A stretch of 64,000 nucleotides of DNA from a virus: the IMG/VR virus record IMGVR_UViG_3300033148_003376, positions 1 through 64,000 of that record; one strand, given 5' to 3'. Below are positions 8,118 to 16,099 of the stretch, in pieces. The notes beneath the pieces were generated by a model. The model was not told where the DNA came from and did no database searches. It worked only from the letters and a program-made list of their open reading frames with translations. Within the stretch, counting starts at the first letter, position 1. Each line of letters begins with the position of its first letter. The position numbers were made by a program, and so were the translations under genes.

Positions 8118-8166
8118 ATCTAAGAAATCAGGCGTTGTCAGGACATTATCACAAGGAGAAATTACC

Positions 8167-8535
8167 ATGGGGGATACCTACAAGAAGGTTATGAAACAAC
8201 TTACACCAGAACAACGTCGAGTGATTGGTATATCGTCTACACCACGCCGTAAAACCGATATTAAGACCAAGTTCATCGAACAGTTCGAGACCTTTCAAAA
8301 TGTCGGCATGTACGAGAAATCTACTCTGAGCCAAAGAAAACCATCGTGTTTCAACGGAACGACTAAAGTCAAACGCTATCGGATCACGATCGAAGAGATC
8401 ATCGAACCCATCGAGGTCTATCAAGAACGTCTTCAGAAGCTCTATGACGATCCAAAGACGGGACACTCGGATGATCGGACATCGATCAAAAGAACAGCCA
8501 AGGAACTCGGGTGTAAACTGAAAAACAGTTACTAG
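8167..8535 (+). CDS. Hypothetical basic protein
   Basis: The 122-residue protein starts after ACAAGGAGAAATTACC. It is Lys/Arg-rich with a helical N-terminus and a C-terminal segment (SIKRTAKELGCK) that could be a short HTH-like helix pair, although no family match is clear. Confidence 0.65.
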   Translation: MGDTYKKVMKQLTPEQRRVIGISSTPRRKTDIKTKFIEQFETFQNVGMYEKSTLSQRKPSCFNGTTKVKRYRITIEEIIEPIEVYQERLQKLYDDPKTGHSDDRTSIKRTAKELGCKLKNSY

Positions 8536-8551
8536 GAAAGAGTGAATATCT

Positions 8552-8842
8552 ATGAAGCAAGAACTCATCTGGATTCCACCAGCTCGTGATACCGGCGCGA
8601 TGGCGAAACGTGTACCTCCAATTCCATATGACGGACCTGTCCCGGATCGGCTCTGGACTCTCTATCTCCATTGCAATGAAAATGAAAAACCGGAACTTCC
8701 ATACAAGCCAGTCCATCATCAAAACGCGTTCATTGAAGACATGGTCCACGATTGGAACGTCCGGAATGGACATCTACGGTATTTCAGTCGAGCTATGGAA
8801 GGTGAATGCTGGGTCTTGATGGAGTTCAAAGAGAAGAAATGA
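8552..8842 (+). CDS. Small hypothetical protein
   Basis: The 96-residue protein starts after GGAAAGAG. It is rich in Pro, His and Trp and has no recognisable motif. It ends 13 bases before the -35 of the regulator promoter. Confidence 0.65.
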   Translation: MKQELIWIPPARDTGAMAKRVPPIPYDGPVPDRLWTLYLHCNENEKPELPYKPVHHQNAFIEDMVHDWNVRNGHLRYFSRAMEGECWVLMEFKEKK

Positions 8843-8855
8843 AATAATATAAATG

Positions 8856-8884
8856 TTGACATGCAAACCAGAGTTTGTTATAAT
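8856..8884 (+). promoter_or_regulatory. Consensus promoter with embedded palindrome, upstream of HTH regulator
   Basis: TTGACA at 8856-8861 and TATAAT at 8879-8884 with a 17-base spacer match the sigma70 consensus exactly. The spacer holds the palindrome CAAAC-CAGA-GTTTG (8864-8877), closely related to the half-sites in the eight other repeated promoters. This suggests the downstream regulator or a relative controls its own synthesis. Confidence 0.9.
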
Positions 8885-8914
8885 TAATGAAACACTCTAC
8901 CATCGGAGGGGAAA

Positions 8915-9319
8915 GTGGGAAAACTGGACGATCGCGACGTTAAAAAAGCTGTAAGGATGTACAAAAAAGGACATTCGTGTGCTGACATCGGAAAATCGTT
9001 CGAAGTAACCGATACAACGATTTGGCTTAGAATCAAAGACCTTGTCGAGATGAGACCGAACTCGGCTCCACATAACATAGAATCATTGAAGAAAAATCCA
9101 ATCCGCGACTTTCTCGAAGAACGTGGTATCAAACAAGAAATACTCGCCGACGAGATTGAAATGAGTCCGATGGCTATAAACAGTATCATTACCGGACGAT
9201 CGACGAACGTCAGACTTGCTACCTTGATCAAGATCAAAGAATCGATCGGGTGTTCATATGATGAGCTGATCGAATATCTTCGGAAATTCCTCGACGAAAA
9301 GGTGAAGAAATCGGCATGA
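8915..9319 (+). CDS. Double-HTH transcriptional regulator (candidate phage repressor)
   Basis: The 134-residue protein begins with GTG after a strong GGAGGGG SD. Residues 5-45 look like a recombinase/transposase-type HTH (ADIGKSFEVTDTTIWLRI). Residues 65-125 look like a Cro/CI-type HTH (IKQEILADEIEMSPMAINSI). The second half is clearly related to the shorter regulator at 10249. Location behind a consensus promoter with a palindrome in the spacer fits an autoregulated DNA-binding regulator. Which operators it binds is inferred, not shown. Confidence 0.75.
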   Translation: MGKLDDRDVKKAVRMYKKGHSCADIGKSFEVTDTTIWLRIKDLVEMRPNSAPHNIESLKKNPIRDFLEERGIKQEILADEIEMSPMAINSIITGRSTNVRLATLIKIKESIGCSYDELIEYLRKFLDEKVKKSA

Positions 9320-9322
9320 GTC

Positions 9323-9556
9323 TTATACAGTCTGAATGTTTTTAAGAAATCCCTTGAGCTTCTTGACCTCATCGTTTGAAAGAGTCGTGTCTACCTCTAC
9401 ACAAACCTCAAATGGTATCTGACATATATTGTCACCGAAAAGGAGTCTCGCGACGTTGACGATACGAGTCTCTACGACATCTGACACATCGCGATTGAGA
9501 AGTTGCTTCAGATTGGACGTGAGTTTTTCTATGACCTGTTGTTGAAGTTCGTTCAT
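9323..9556 (-). CDS. Small helical hypothetical protein
   Basis: The 77-residue protein follows AAAGGAAACTAAT on the minus strand. It is mostly helical with one hydrophobic strand. It is one of two minus-strand genes enclosed between the two HTH genes on the plus strand, forming a small regulatory-looking locus. Function unknown. Confidence 0.65.
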   Translation of the reverse strand: MNELQQQVIEKLTSNLKQLLNRDVSDVVETRIVNVARLLFGDNICQIPFEVCVEVDTTLSNDEVKKLKGFLKNIQTV

Positions 9557-9568
9557 ATTAGTTTCCTT

Positions 9569-10186
9569 TCAAAATGGAGTCGTAGGATCATGCGATATAC
9601 CATGTTGAACCAAAGCACTTCGTTGTCTTTCAGTCAATATAAGTGAATCAAATTCGCCAACCGTTTCCAAGATCCCAAATACCATTTCACTATATGAATC
9701 CGGTACATATGAATCACATCGTATAATTTCCCTGATTTCACGAACAAGACTTGCATCGTCCAATGCTTTCCAGTTGCCATCGAAATTAGAAGAATAATCA
9801 GTTGAGGTATTTGACATCCTCGCGACTGTCGCCGGTTTCTCATCTTGTTTCAGTTTACCTGCGAATAGAAGATTTTGAGACGGGATCAAGACCTCACCGT
9901 ATTTGGTCCATTCGGTAAAAACTTCGGATTCTGGGATCTCGATGAGTTTGCTTACAAACTCACGTCGAAGACCAGATATCGATACGAAATAAGGATTCAT
10001 GAGAACATCGACGTGTTCAGCGAGGAGCTTCTCAGTGTTACCATCTTTGGTCTTGATTGTAACATGCCAGAGATCAGTGGATTTCACGTATTGCTCCGTT
10101 TTTGTAGCAGTTGTTCGATTTGGAATTTTGAAGAAATCTTCTCCCGTGGTCTTGGTACGGTATTTTCCCCGGACTGTCAAGGACAA
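9569..10186 (-). CDS. Hypothetical protein, divergent from HTH gene, probable TTG start
   Basis: The protein is about 205 residues. No ATG or GTG lies near the N-terminus of the open frame, and an in-frame stop lies just upstream at 10202-10204. The best start is therefore the TTG at 10186, without a clear SD. The N-terminal 90 residues are beta-rich and the rest helical and acidic. The first codons overlap the region used as promoter by the divergent HTH gene at 10249. No family is recognised. Confidence 0.6.
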   Translation of the reverse strand: MSLTVRGKYRTKTTGEDFFKIPNRTTATKTEQYVKSTDLWHVTIKTKDGNTEKLLAEHVDVLMNPYFVSISGLRREFVSKLIEIPESEVFTEWTKYGEVLIPSQNLLFAGKLKQDEKPATVARMSNTSTDYSSNFDGNWKALDDASLVREIREIIRCDSYVPDSYSEMVFGILETVGEFDSLILTERQRSALVQHGISHDPTTPF

Positions 10187-10194
10187 TTTAGCCG

Positions 10195-10223
10195 TTGACG
10201 CCTATGCGGGTTCGTGCTATCCA
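10195..10223 (+). promoter_or_regulatory. Probable promoter of second HTH gene
   Basis: TTGACG at 10195-10200 and a TATCCA -10 at 10218-10223, preceded by a TGC extended -10, are 17 bases apart. The site lies 26 bases before the GTG of the HTH gene and differs from the repeated promoter family. Confidence 0.5.
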
Positions 10224-10248
10224 ATACATTCATCGGAGGACATCTGTC

Positions 10249-10473
10249 GTGAAAAATCCCATCAAGACTTGGCTCAAGTCCAACCGCGAGATATCACAAG
10301 AAAACCTTGCTGCAGCCTGTGGGACTACTCTGTCGAAGATCAATCGTCTGTGTAATGACCGAGAGACCAATCTCGGGGTCGTCATGCTCAGGAAAATCTG
10401 GACAACTACCGGAATCAAGTTGGAATCGTTGGTCAATTATTTCGCAGATGTGACTGAACGACGGGAGAAGTAA
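10249..10473 (+). CDS. XRE/Cro-type HTH regulator
   Basis: The 74-residue protein starts at GTG 10249, ten bases after GGAGGA. It is essentially a single Cro/CI-type HTH domain (ISQENLAAACGTTLSKINRL), with the same lead-in (KNPIKTWL against KNPIRDFL) and the same C-terminal LESLVNYF/YDELIEYL block as the second half of the regulator at 8915. The two are paralogues. Small size and an isolated promoter fit a Cro-like counter-regulator, which is inference. Confidence 0.75.
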   Translation: MKNPIKTWLKSNREISQENLAAACGTTLSKINRLCNDRETNLGVVMLRKIWTTTGIKLESLVNYFADVTERREK

Positions 10474-10474
10474 C

Positions 10475-11233
10475 ATGGGATTCATCCGGAAAAAGAAGAA
10501 GCCAGAACAGTCCGACAGGGTCAACCGCAAGAAGAAACCGGAACAGTCCGACAGGGTCGATCGTAAAAAAGAACCCATCGAGAGGAAGACCACATCGAAG
10601 AAACCGAACCCCAAGTGGAAGAAGAAACCGCGTAAGCCACCTCGGATGAAACCCTGTCCCGGGTGTTATACCGATAAGGAAAAGAAGTTCCATCCTGGAG
10701 TTTGCAAGGTCTGCAAAGGTACTGGTGAAACCAGGATTATCCAATCTCGAAATAAAGGTGCAAATTTCGAACGAATTATTGCCAAGACGTTGACTACTTG
10801 GACGGGTACAACTATTGCGAGGAGTCCCGCTTCCGGAGGAAGGTCAAAAAAATCAGGTGATATCACACCGAAAGATCCCAAAGAGATGGTCCGTCATCCG
10901 TTTGGTTGGGAAATGAAGAATAACGAGACGTGGTCTCTCCCGTCACTCTTCGAATCTTCTGAACTTCCAAAAACATTCGCATCCTACTGGAAACAATGTA
11001 CCGAAGACGCTGCAAGAGGCGGAAAGATCCCACTCCTCGTCTTCACACAAAATAACCTTCCGATCTTCATCATGATGGAGAGAAAAACGTTCATTGATAC
11101 AAGACTGAAAAGGTATGTCATAGAGAATGATTTGTCTTACATGAAAATAGGATTGCTCAGAGTGACTCTGTTCAAACATCTCCTCGCGATCCCGTATAAG
11201 AATGTATTGGAGTTGATCGGAGACCAACGATGA
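10475..11233 (+). CDS. PD-(D/E)XK nuclease, Holliday-junction-resolvase-like
   Basis: The 252-residue protein has a Lys-rich N-terminal tail with a tandem repeat (KKKPEQSDRV twice) and a zinc knuckle at about 61-81 (CPGC, CKVC). A nuclease core follows: NKGANFERIIAK, then RSPASGGRSKKSGDI, then a strand ending WEMKNNE. Glu, Asp and the E-x-K pair fit the PD-(D/E)XK fold used by archaeal-type Hjc resolvases and some phage resolvases. It may cut recombination or packaging branch points. The ATG follows the HTH stop by one base, so the two are cotranscribed. Confidence 0.65.
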   Translation: MGFIRKKKKPEQSDRVNRKKKPEQSDRVDRKKEPIERKTTSKKPNPKWKKKPRKPPRMKPCPGCYTDKEKKFHPGVCKVCKGTGETRIIQSRNKGANFERIIAKTLTTWTGTTIARSPASGGRSKKSGDITPKDPKEMVRHPFGWEMKNNETWSLPSLFESSELPKTFASYWKQCTEDAARGGKIPLLVFTQNNLPIFIMMERKTFIDTRLKRYVIENDLSYMKIGLLRVTLFKHLLAIPYKNVLELIGDQR

Positions 11234-11670
11234 TACATGATTACGCATTATTTGCACTCATAGGCATTGGTATTATCGCTGCGGTCAGTGTGTTGTACTT
11301 CATTGTAAAGGCGATGAGAGTGGGAACAATAGACGAAGACTCAGCCGCGATCGTCGAGATGATAGAAACCTTCCCAGAAGACTGGGTGATTATCGATGAT
11401 CCCGTCTGCGGAAGTCCATGGAAAATCTATAACCCGAAGATGAAGATAAAACTCCATGTTTCAGATGGTCCATACGATATCAGGAATGAAACCAGTGTCA
11501 GAGTCAATCTCACGTTTGCCGGAAAGCGGGTAATCTGGAGAGCGTTTTGTGGCTTGGTGGATAAGAAGTGGCCAAGTCTCGCAGATCAACATCAAGAGTA
11601 CATCGAAAACAAGCTCGTCGAATTGAACGCGACACTCGCCAAAATGAAGGAAGAAGAAGCAAATGAATAA
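11230..11670 (+). CDS. Membrane-anchored hypothetical protein
   Basis: The 146-residue protein begins with a single hydrophobic helix (residues 6-27) followed by a soluble domain of about 110 residues and an acidic tail. It is probably anchored in the inner membrane. The ATG overlaps the nuclease stop (ATGA). No family is recognised. Confidence 0.7.
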   Translation: MIHDYALFALIGIGIIAAVSVLYFIVKAMRVGTIDEDSAAIVEMIETFPEDWVIIDDPVCGSPWKIYNPKMKIKLHVSDGPYDIRNETSVRVNLTFAGKRVIWRAFCGLVDKKWPSLADQHQEYIENKLVELNATLAKMKEEEANE

Positions 11671-12082
11671 AAAACTCGTCAACCCTGCCAAACTGATAGG
11701 GATCAATCGACTCAACGAGACCGACTGTCCATCTTTCTCGGAAGACGATTTCATCATAGAATCAAATCCGACGCCGGAAGACATTGATTGCGCCGAAAAG
11801 GAAGGGAAGATCGTCCTGTGTTGTCGTCCATTTCCGAAAGACCTCGACGAGATCAATGCTAGTCTTGCTAATGTCACAGCTCTCAATCAAGCATGGCTTA
11901 TTGGATTTCTCGAAGGAAGAAACCTCAAACGATCGTCCTATATGATCGTGTACCTGCATGACGAGAAGTTCGAAAGTGAGAAAGTCGCCGAGGTCCTCAT
12001 CAAGCATGTTCTAGATGGCGAAAAAAGAGATCTCACCAAAGAAGCGACGAATTTGTTGCTCTGTACGACCAACGTTTACTGA
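11663..12082 (+). CDS. Hypothetical protein
   Basis: The 139-residue acidic soluble protein overlaps the previous gene by eight bases. A central Leu/Ile-rich segment and several Cys are visible, but there is no recognisable motif. Confidence 0.65.
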   Translation: MNKKLVNPAKLIGINRLNETDCPSFSEDDFIIESNPTPEDIDCAEKEGKIVLCCRPFPKDLDEINASLANVTALNQAWLIGFLEGRNLKRSSYMIVYLHDEKFESEKVAEVLIKHVLDGEKRDLTKEATNLLLCTTNVY

Positions 12083-12100
12083 TTCGAACCGGAGATATCG

Positions 12101-12316
12101 ATGGAACAAAGACTTCTTGAAAAAGGAGACGTGGTCCAATTGACACGCGAAGACGGGTTCTTTGGATGCTTCATGGTAGTAACAAAACCAAAATCATTTG
12201 GCGCACAAGGGTATGTCCTGATGCCTACCAAGAACGAGTTACCTTCGCAAGTGTTCTACAGAGCGTCATGGGACAATATGGAATACATCGGAAAATCTGT
12301 AATCATCGAAGACTAA
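12101..12316 (+). CDS. Small beta-rich hypothetical protein
   Basis: The 71-residue protein follows GGAGATATCG. Alternating hydrophobic residues suggest a small beta-barrel (GDVVQLTREDGFFGCFMVV), as in KOW- or SH3-like folds. No family is assigned. Confidence 0.65.
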   Translation: MEQRLLEKGDVVQLTREDGFFGCFMVVTKPKSFGAQGYVLMPTKNELPSQVFYRASWDNMEYIGKSVIIED

Positions 12317-12345
12317 AGAAAAATCTAATTTAAAGTGAGGTCATT

Positions 12346-12726
12346 TTGGTAGTCAGATATTCAATGAAAAAAGCAGTTCGTGCGTTCTGTACCGAGTGTA
12401 TCTACGATCCGAATAACGGTGGGATGAGAAATGTCTCGGAATGTCCATCCACGTCATGTCCGCTCTGGGGATTTCGACCACTTTCGAAACTGTCTCCAGA
12501 GAAAGCGTACGACTTTGAAGGGTTTTCGATATTCGAAGGAAACATCGTCAGGGGTAAATGGGTCGAGTATGAAATGACAGACAAAGAGCGCGAGTCTCTC
12601 AAGCGTCGTCGTGAACATGGCGCAGAAGCGATCAAAGCTGCTATTGCCGCCAAGAACGCTAACGCGGAAAAAATTGGTGACGAATTGGCGGACGTCGACG
12701 ACGATGAAGCTGATTACGATTTTTGA
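12346..12726 (+). CDS. Cys-rich phage protein with acidic tail
   Basis: The product is 126 residues if the TTG at 12346 is used, which has GAGG five bases upstream. The ATG at 12364 lacks an SD but matches the usual start of this group. The N-terminus has five Cys in the pattern CTEC-x-YDP...CPSTSCPLWGFRP, a phage zinc-binding motif I recall from several genomes. The C-terminus is highly acidic. Function unknown. Confidence 0.7.
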   Translation: MVVRYSMKKAVRAFCTECIYDPNNGGMRNVSECPSTSCPLWGFRPLSKLSPEKAYDFEGFSIFEGNIVRGKWVEYEMTDKERESLKRRREHGAEAIKAAIAAKNANAEKIGDELADVDDDEADYDF

Positions 12727-12739
12727 AAAGGATACGATC

Positions 12740-13222
12740 ATGGGACTGTACTGCAACATGGGAACCAAGCCCGAAAACCTACGAGTCAAGACAACGGGCA
12801 AGGATTATCCGATCCAGATCGGCGAATATGAAATTTCCTGGGAAGACTTTGGAGAAATCGTCAAGTACGTCCTGACCAACACTGCCTTGGAACCGGACGA
12901 CCCGAGAATTAAGCTTGTCGATGAGATCAAGAGAATGGAAATCCGAGAAGGCACAAGTCCCTTTATAGGCCAACAACGATTTGAGATCACCTCGACCAAG
13001 GAGAACCGACCTCTAGTCGTCGCCAAAGGAAGCGTAGTCGAAGACGAAGTTGAACTGTGGCTAGAGAATGGTTTCTATGTCTGGTACGTCTATGACTCTC
13101 TGGTATATGAGAAATGGTTGACTGCCGACTTTCCTCCTGCCAAAACCAAAGAGGAAGCTCTGGAGTGGATAAAGCGTAAATTTCCACAGTACGTGGATGT
13201 CAGCCTCTCTAAAAGGAAGTAA
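12740..13222 (+). CDS. Hypothetical protein
   Basis: The 160-residue protein starts at 12740 after AAAAGGA. It is soluble and mixed alpha/beta with a Trp/Tyr-rich C-terminal third. No family is recognised. Longer in-frame starts upstream lie inside the preceding gene. Confidence 0.7.
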   Translation: MGLYCNMGTKPENLRVKTTGKDYPIQIGEYEISWEDFGEIVKYVLTNTALEPDDPRIKLVDEIKRMEIREGTSPFIGQQRFEITSTKENRPLVVAKGSVVEDEVELWLENGFYVWYVYDSLVYEKWLTADFPPAKTKEEALEWIKRKFPQYVDVSLSKRK

Positions 13223-13226
13223 TCTC

Positions 13227-13484
13227 ATGTGGACCATGCGGCTCAAATGGTGGTGGAACAAGGACAAATGTCCATGTTGTGGGACTTACCCACGTGGGAT
13301 CTGTGAGTGTTATGAGCTGGTAAGAGCAGGTAGTATCATCAAGGAAGGTATGGTTCTCGCACCGTACATGCCATTACAAGTCACAGAAACGAAACCGTTT
13401 CCAGAAAATCCTGGGTTCTGGTGGAGAATCAAGTTCCGCTGGCACGTCTTCTGGGTCACGAAAGTAAGGAGAGAGGAATGGTAA
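13227..13484 (+). CDS. Small zinc-finger-like protein
   Basis: The 85-residue protein follows AAAAGGAAG. It begins with a Trp-rich basic stretch and then CPCC...CEC, a compact four-Cys cluster likely to bind zinc. A Trp-rich C-terminus (WWRIKFRWHVFW) could contact membrane or nucleic acid. No family is recognised. Confidence 0.7.
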   Translation: MWTMRLKWWWNKDKCPCCGTYPRGICECYELVRAGSIIKEGMVLAPYMPLQVTETKPFPENPGFWWRIKFRWHVFWVTKVRREEW

Positions 13485-13768
13485 TGTCAGATCTCATAGC
13501 AAAGCAAGACATCGTCGGTGGGGGCAAACGTCATCTATCCCATTTCGTCCTGGAAGTTGGCAACAACGGTTGTGGTCCAGAGTCAACAGAACACTTCTTG
13601 GAAGACCTAAAGAAAGCTCATAACAAGGCAAAAAAGACATCCGACTGTATCTCGATGTCGTACGCGGGACTCTATGACGTCCTCGTGTATCCGAGCGGAG
13701 TATTTTCGTTGATTCCGACCAATCTGGAAAAGTTCGAGATCCCGGGCGTCAATGAAAACACTGTATAG
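13478..13768 (+). CDS. Hypothetical protein
   Basis: The 96-residue protein has two candidate starts: ATG 13478, six bases after AAGGAG, and ATG 13484, which overlaps the previous stop (TAATG). It has a helical middle and a beta C-terminus with no motif recognised. Confidence 0.65.
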   Translation: MVMSDLIAKQDIVGGGKRHLSHFVLEVGNNGCGPESTEHFLEDLKKAHNKAKKTSDCISMSYAGLYDVLVYPSGVFSLIPTNLEKFEIPGVNENTV

Positions 13769-13788
13769 AAGATAACAAGGAGAAACCA

Positions 13789-14238
13789 ATGAACGAACCA
13801 AATGTTACTACAAGTTGTCCTGTGTGCGGTGGTCATTTATTGGGTGATGGATACACAGATGTGGTGCATTGTGAAAGAGTCGATTTGACTGGTCCTTCTT
13901 ATTGCTTCGAACCGGACGCTGGACCAATCCATTGCGGTCACAGAGTAGTGACTGTCTGTGACAAGTGTTTTAATGCGTCTTGCTGGCATGGGGAATTGAT
14001 GTGTGAGGAATCTCGCAGTGCAGGAACTGTGGAAAAGACTGTAGGCTGGTTAATGGAAAATAGCACCGAAGACCCGAGTTGGTATTCTGTCGAGAAATGT
14101 ATGCTTGTAACGGGTCAAGAACCTGAGTATCGAACAAAGTCATACGGTATACGTAAGCGATTTGGAATGACTGCCGAGGATGAAATTGTCAAGGATCTCG
14201 TTGCTGAGATTAACCGGTCTTCCAAGGAGGAAAGTTGA
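13789..14238 (+). CDS. Multi-zinc Cys/His-rich phage protein
   Basis: The 149-residue protein has CPVC near residue 10, then C and H residues around YCFEPDAGPIHCGH, then CDKC and further Cys. At least two zinc sites are likely in the first 75 residues; the remainder is helical. Similar zinc-rich proteins are common in large phages but their role is not known. The SD is AAGGAGAAACCA. Confidence 0.7.
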   Translation: MNEPNVTTSCPVCGGHLLGDGYTDVVHCERVDLTGPSYCFEPDAGPIHCGHRVVTVCDKCFNASCWHGELMCEESRSAGTVEKTVGWLMENSTEDPSWYSVEKCMLVTGQEPEYRTKSYGIRKRFGMTAEDEIVKDLVAEINRSSKEES

Positions 14239-14239
14239 T

Positions 14240-14314
14240 TTGAATAGCTATGGTGTAGGACGACTACAAGGTCTCCAAGACGCAATAGACGTGTTGAAAG
14301 GATTCAAGAAATGA
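14240..14314 (+). CDS. Tiny coupled peptide gene (24 residues)
   Basis: A TTG at 14240 lies nine bases after a perfect AAGGAGG. The frame runs 24 codons to a TGA at 14312-14314 that overlaps the ATG of the next gene (ATGA at 14311-14314). Codon choice matches the neighbours. The peptide is mostly helical (RLQGLQDAIDVLKGF). It may act as a leader that couples translation to 14311. Confidence 0.45.
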   Translation: MNSYGVGRLQGLQDAIDVLKGFKK

Positions 14315-14601
14315 TACCAGACGCAGTAGGAATATTGATTTCAGAAAAAACCGGAAAATTTCATCCTATTTTGTTCAGGATTAGTCCACCACCTAGCGGA
14401 GGTCCAGACGGAACTCACAGACTCAAAAGTATAGGTCATCATACAGAAGGCTTCATGACAAAAGAAGAAGCAATTGCGGATATAGACACAAACGAGAAAA
14501 TCAAAGACGTTCATCGCATGGAAGAAGATCTCCTCTGGCAAAAGGAAGAATCACCAGCCGTGGTATGCTACGTAGACCACGATTTCAACATATTGTTTTG
14601 A
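14311..14601 (+). CDS. Hypothetical protein
   Basis: The 96-residue protein appears to be translated by coupling from the tiny upstream frame, since no SD of its own is strong. A central segment (GFMTKEEAIADIDTNEKI) is helical, with beta strands at both ends. No family is recognised. Confidence 0.65.
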   Translation: MIPDAVGILISEKTGKFHPILFRISPPPSGGPDGTHRLKSIGHHTEGFMTKEEAIADIDTNEKIKDVHRMEEDLLWQKEESPAVVCYVDHDFNILF

Positions 14602-14609
14602 GGATTCAA

Positions 14610-14840
14610 ATGAACGAGATCAAGAAAGAACACATCACCGAATTCAAACGTTGTACAACAATGCTTGACAACCTGATAAAAAAGATCCGATCGTACCACC
14701 CAAATATCGAATACTATGTTGCCGATGGAGAAATAAATCTAATGAAAGGACCTTCTCACACAGGACCCAGAGACATAAAATGTCCAGAGAATGTGATCCG
14801 TAGTGTCAAGATATCGTACATGGACTGTGGTGCTTGGTGA
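14610..14840 (+). CDS. Small hypothetical protein
   Basis: The 76-residue protein starts after GAGGATTCAA. It has a basic helical first half and a beta-like second half. No family is recognised. Confidence 0.65.
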   Translation: MNEIKKEHITEFKRCTTMLDNLIKKIRSYHPNIEYYVADGEINLMKGPSHTGPRDIKCPENVIRSVKISYMDCGAW

Positions 14841-14856
14841 AGCAGAGGATGTTTGA

Positions 14857-15345
14857 ATGACTATCATCGCACATGAAGACGCGAAACGAATGGCTGCACA
14901 ACTCGGTTCACATCTGCATTTAGAGCTTGGTCGTAGGAGCGGTAAGACAAGTGGAATTATCCTCGGTCTCATCTCGGATCTCGTGACTTGTAAATGCAAG
15001 TCAATCACGTTTTCTTACGGACTCATGGATCGTTACAACCTTGGTCTCTTCAAAACCATTACAGAAAAACTCGGACTTGTCGGATTCAAATATACTAAAC
15101 ATCAGATTTGTATCGAAATCAAATACGTCTATAAAGGTCTTCAGGATCCAGACAACGAGGAATACTGGAAGACTCTCGGAGAAGCGTTGGCGGAAAACAT
15201 GTCGTCGTCCAAGCGGGTTAAAGAGTTGGAAGCGTTCTGTATTGATCACGGTCTTTGTCCGAAGTGTATGACTGTAAAAAGAGCTACAAATGAAGAAAGT
15301 ACATGTAAATGCGACAAGGATCGAAAGACGAATGAAAGCTCATGA
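14857..15345 (+). CDS. Hypothetical protein with C-terminal Cys cluster
   Basis: The 162-residue protein follows GAGGATGTTTGA. A segment LGRRSGKTSGIIL near residue 25 resembles a Walker A in outline (GRRSGKT), but no Walker B is evident, so it is not called an ATPase. The C-terminus has CPKC and CKC, a likely zinc site. Confidence 0.65.
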   Translation: MTIIAHEDAKRMAAQLGSHLHLELGRRSGKTSGIILGLISDLVTCKCKSITFSYGLMDRYNLGLFKTITEKLGLVGFKYTKHQICIEIKYVYKGLQDPDNEEYWKTLGEALAENMSSSKRVKELEAFCIDHGLCPKCMTVKRATNEESTCKCDKDRKTNESS

Positions 15346-15557
15346 GATTCTCGGGTAAGGCTAAAATGCTACCAGAAATTGGAAAACTAATAATACTCAA
15401 AGGGAACCATCCATATTCAGGTAAAACTGCGGTGGTAAAAGAGCATAAATTTCGTATCCTTTCGGGTACGATGGGTGCCTTGATCCAATTAAATGAATTC
15501 AAACATGAATGCTTTGTGTTTGATGAGTCAGATTGGGAATATAAATATGTACGATGA
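15342..15557 (+). CDS. Small beta-rich hypothetical protein
   Basis: The product is up to 71 residues. The ATG at 15342 overlaps the preceding stop (ATGA); ATG 15366 follows an AAGG and is an alternative. The phrase GKLIILKGNHPYSGKTAVVK looks like a KOW/SH3-type barrel. No family is assigned. Confidence 0.6.
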   Translation: MRFSGKAKMLPEIGKLIILKGNHPYSGKTAVVKEHKFRILSGTMGALIQLNEFKHECFVFDESDWEYKYVR

Positions 15558-15684
15558 ACCGGCTGGAAAAGTTCTTCTAATTGCTTGGTCTGGTGGATGT
15601 GACAGCACTTATCTTCTGAAGTGTTGGTCTAGGTACGCCAATGTTGAACGTCCATTGATTATTGAAGGAAATCGAATATATTGA
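15547..15684 (+). pseudogene. Truncated PP-loop (ATP-pyrophosphatase) fragment
   Basis: The 45-codon frame reads VLLIAWSGGCDSTYLL, the N-terminal strand and PP-loop (SGGxDS) of ATP-pyrophosphatases such as QueC, PAPS reductases or tRNA thiolation enzymes. It then stops after about 20 more residues. Complete enzymes of this class exceed 200 residues, so this is a remnant or an unusual minimal peptide. No continuation is visible in the next genes. It overlaps the previous gene by 11 bases. Confidence 0.55.
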
Positions 15685-15725
15685 TTCGAAACCGCGTAGC
15701 TTGACGGATCCAAAGGAAGTGACCA

Positions 15726-16091
15726 ATGACGATGAGACGAAGGATGTTCAGAGAAATCAAGACCACGTGGACAGCGTTACCATATGAACATCGTGGTCAT
15801 TTCAAATTGATCAAGAGCGGTCATCGTCGAAATGAGGTCGGTTGTGTACATTCATCGAATCAGGAATGGTCTCCATTAACTTTCTTAAATTTTCCTATCC
15901 CTGTCAGCATCGTTATTGACTTCGGATGGACATGTCTATGTAGACACGAGAACTCAAACAAGGTCAGGATGACTCGAACCGTGATTCCGCGATGTGTCAA
16001 ATGTCATACCCATATGGGAGTCAGAATCAAACTTGGAAAACCAGATTCTAATACCTCGATAACATCGATCGATATAAAACCGTTTAAATAG
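15726..16091 (+). CDS. Hypothetical protein with possible zinc ribbon
   Basis: The 121-residue protein starts after AAAGGAAGTGACC. The N-terminus is basic, and the second half has CLC and CVKC pairs about 27 residues apart, fitting a zinc ribbon. No family is recognised. Confidence 0.65.
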   Translation: MTMRRRMFREIKTTWTALPYEHRGHFKLIKSGHRRNEVGCVHSSNQEWSPLTFLNFPIPVSIVIDFGWTCLCRHENSNKVRMTRTVIPRCVKCHTHMGVRIKLGKPDSNTSITSIDIKPFK

Positions 16092-16099
16092 GATCAAAC

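Noticed and set aside
14857-15345. Walker A-like GRRSGKT in the 162-residue protein
   Set aside because: Spacing does not match GxxxxGK[ST] fully and no Walker B or following motif is found.
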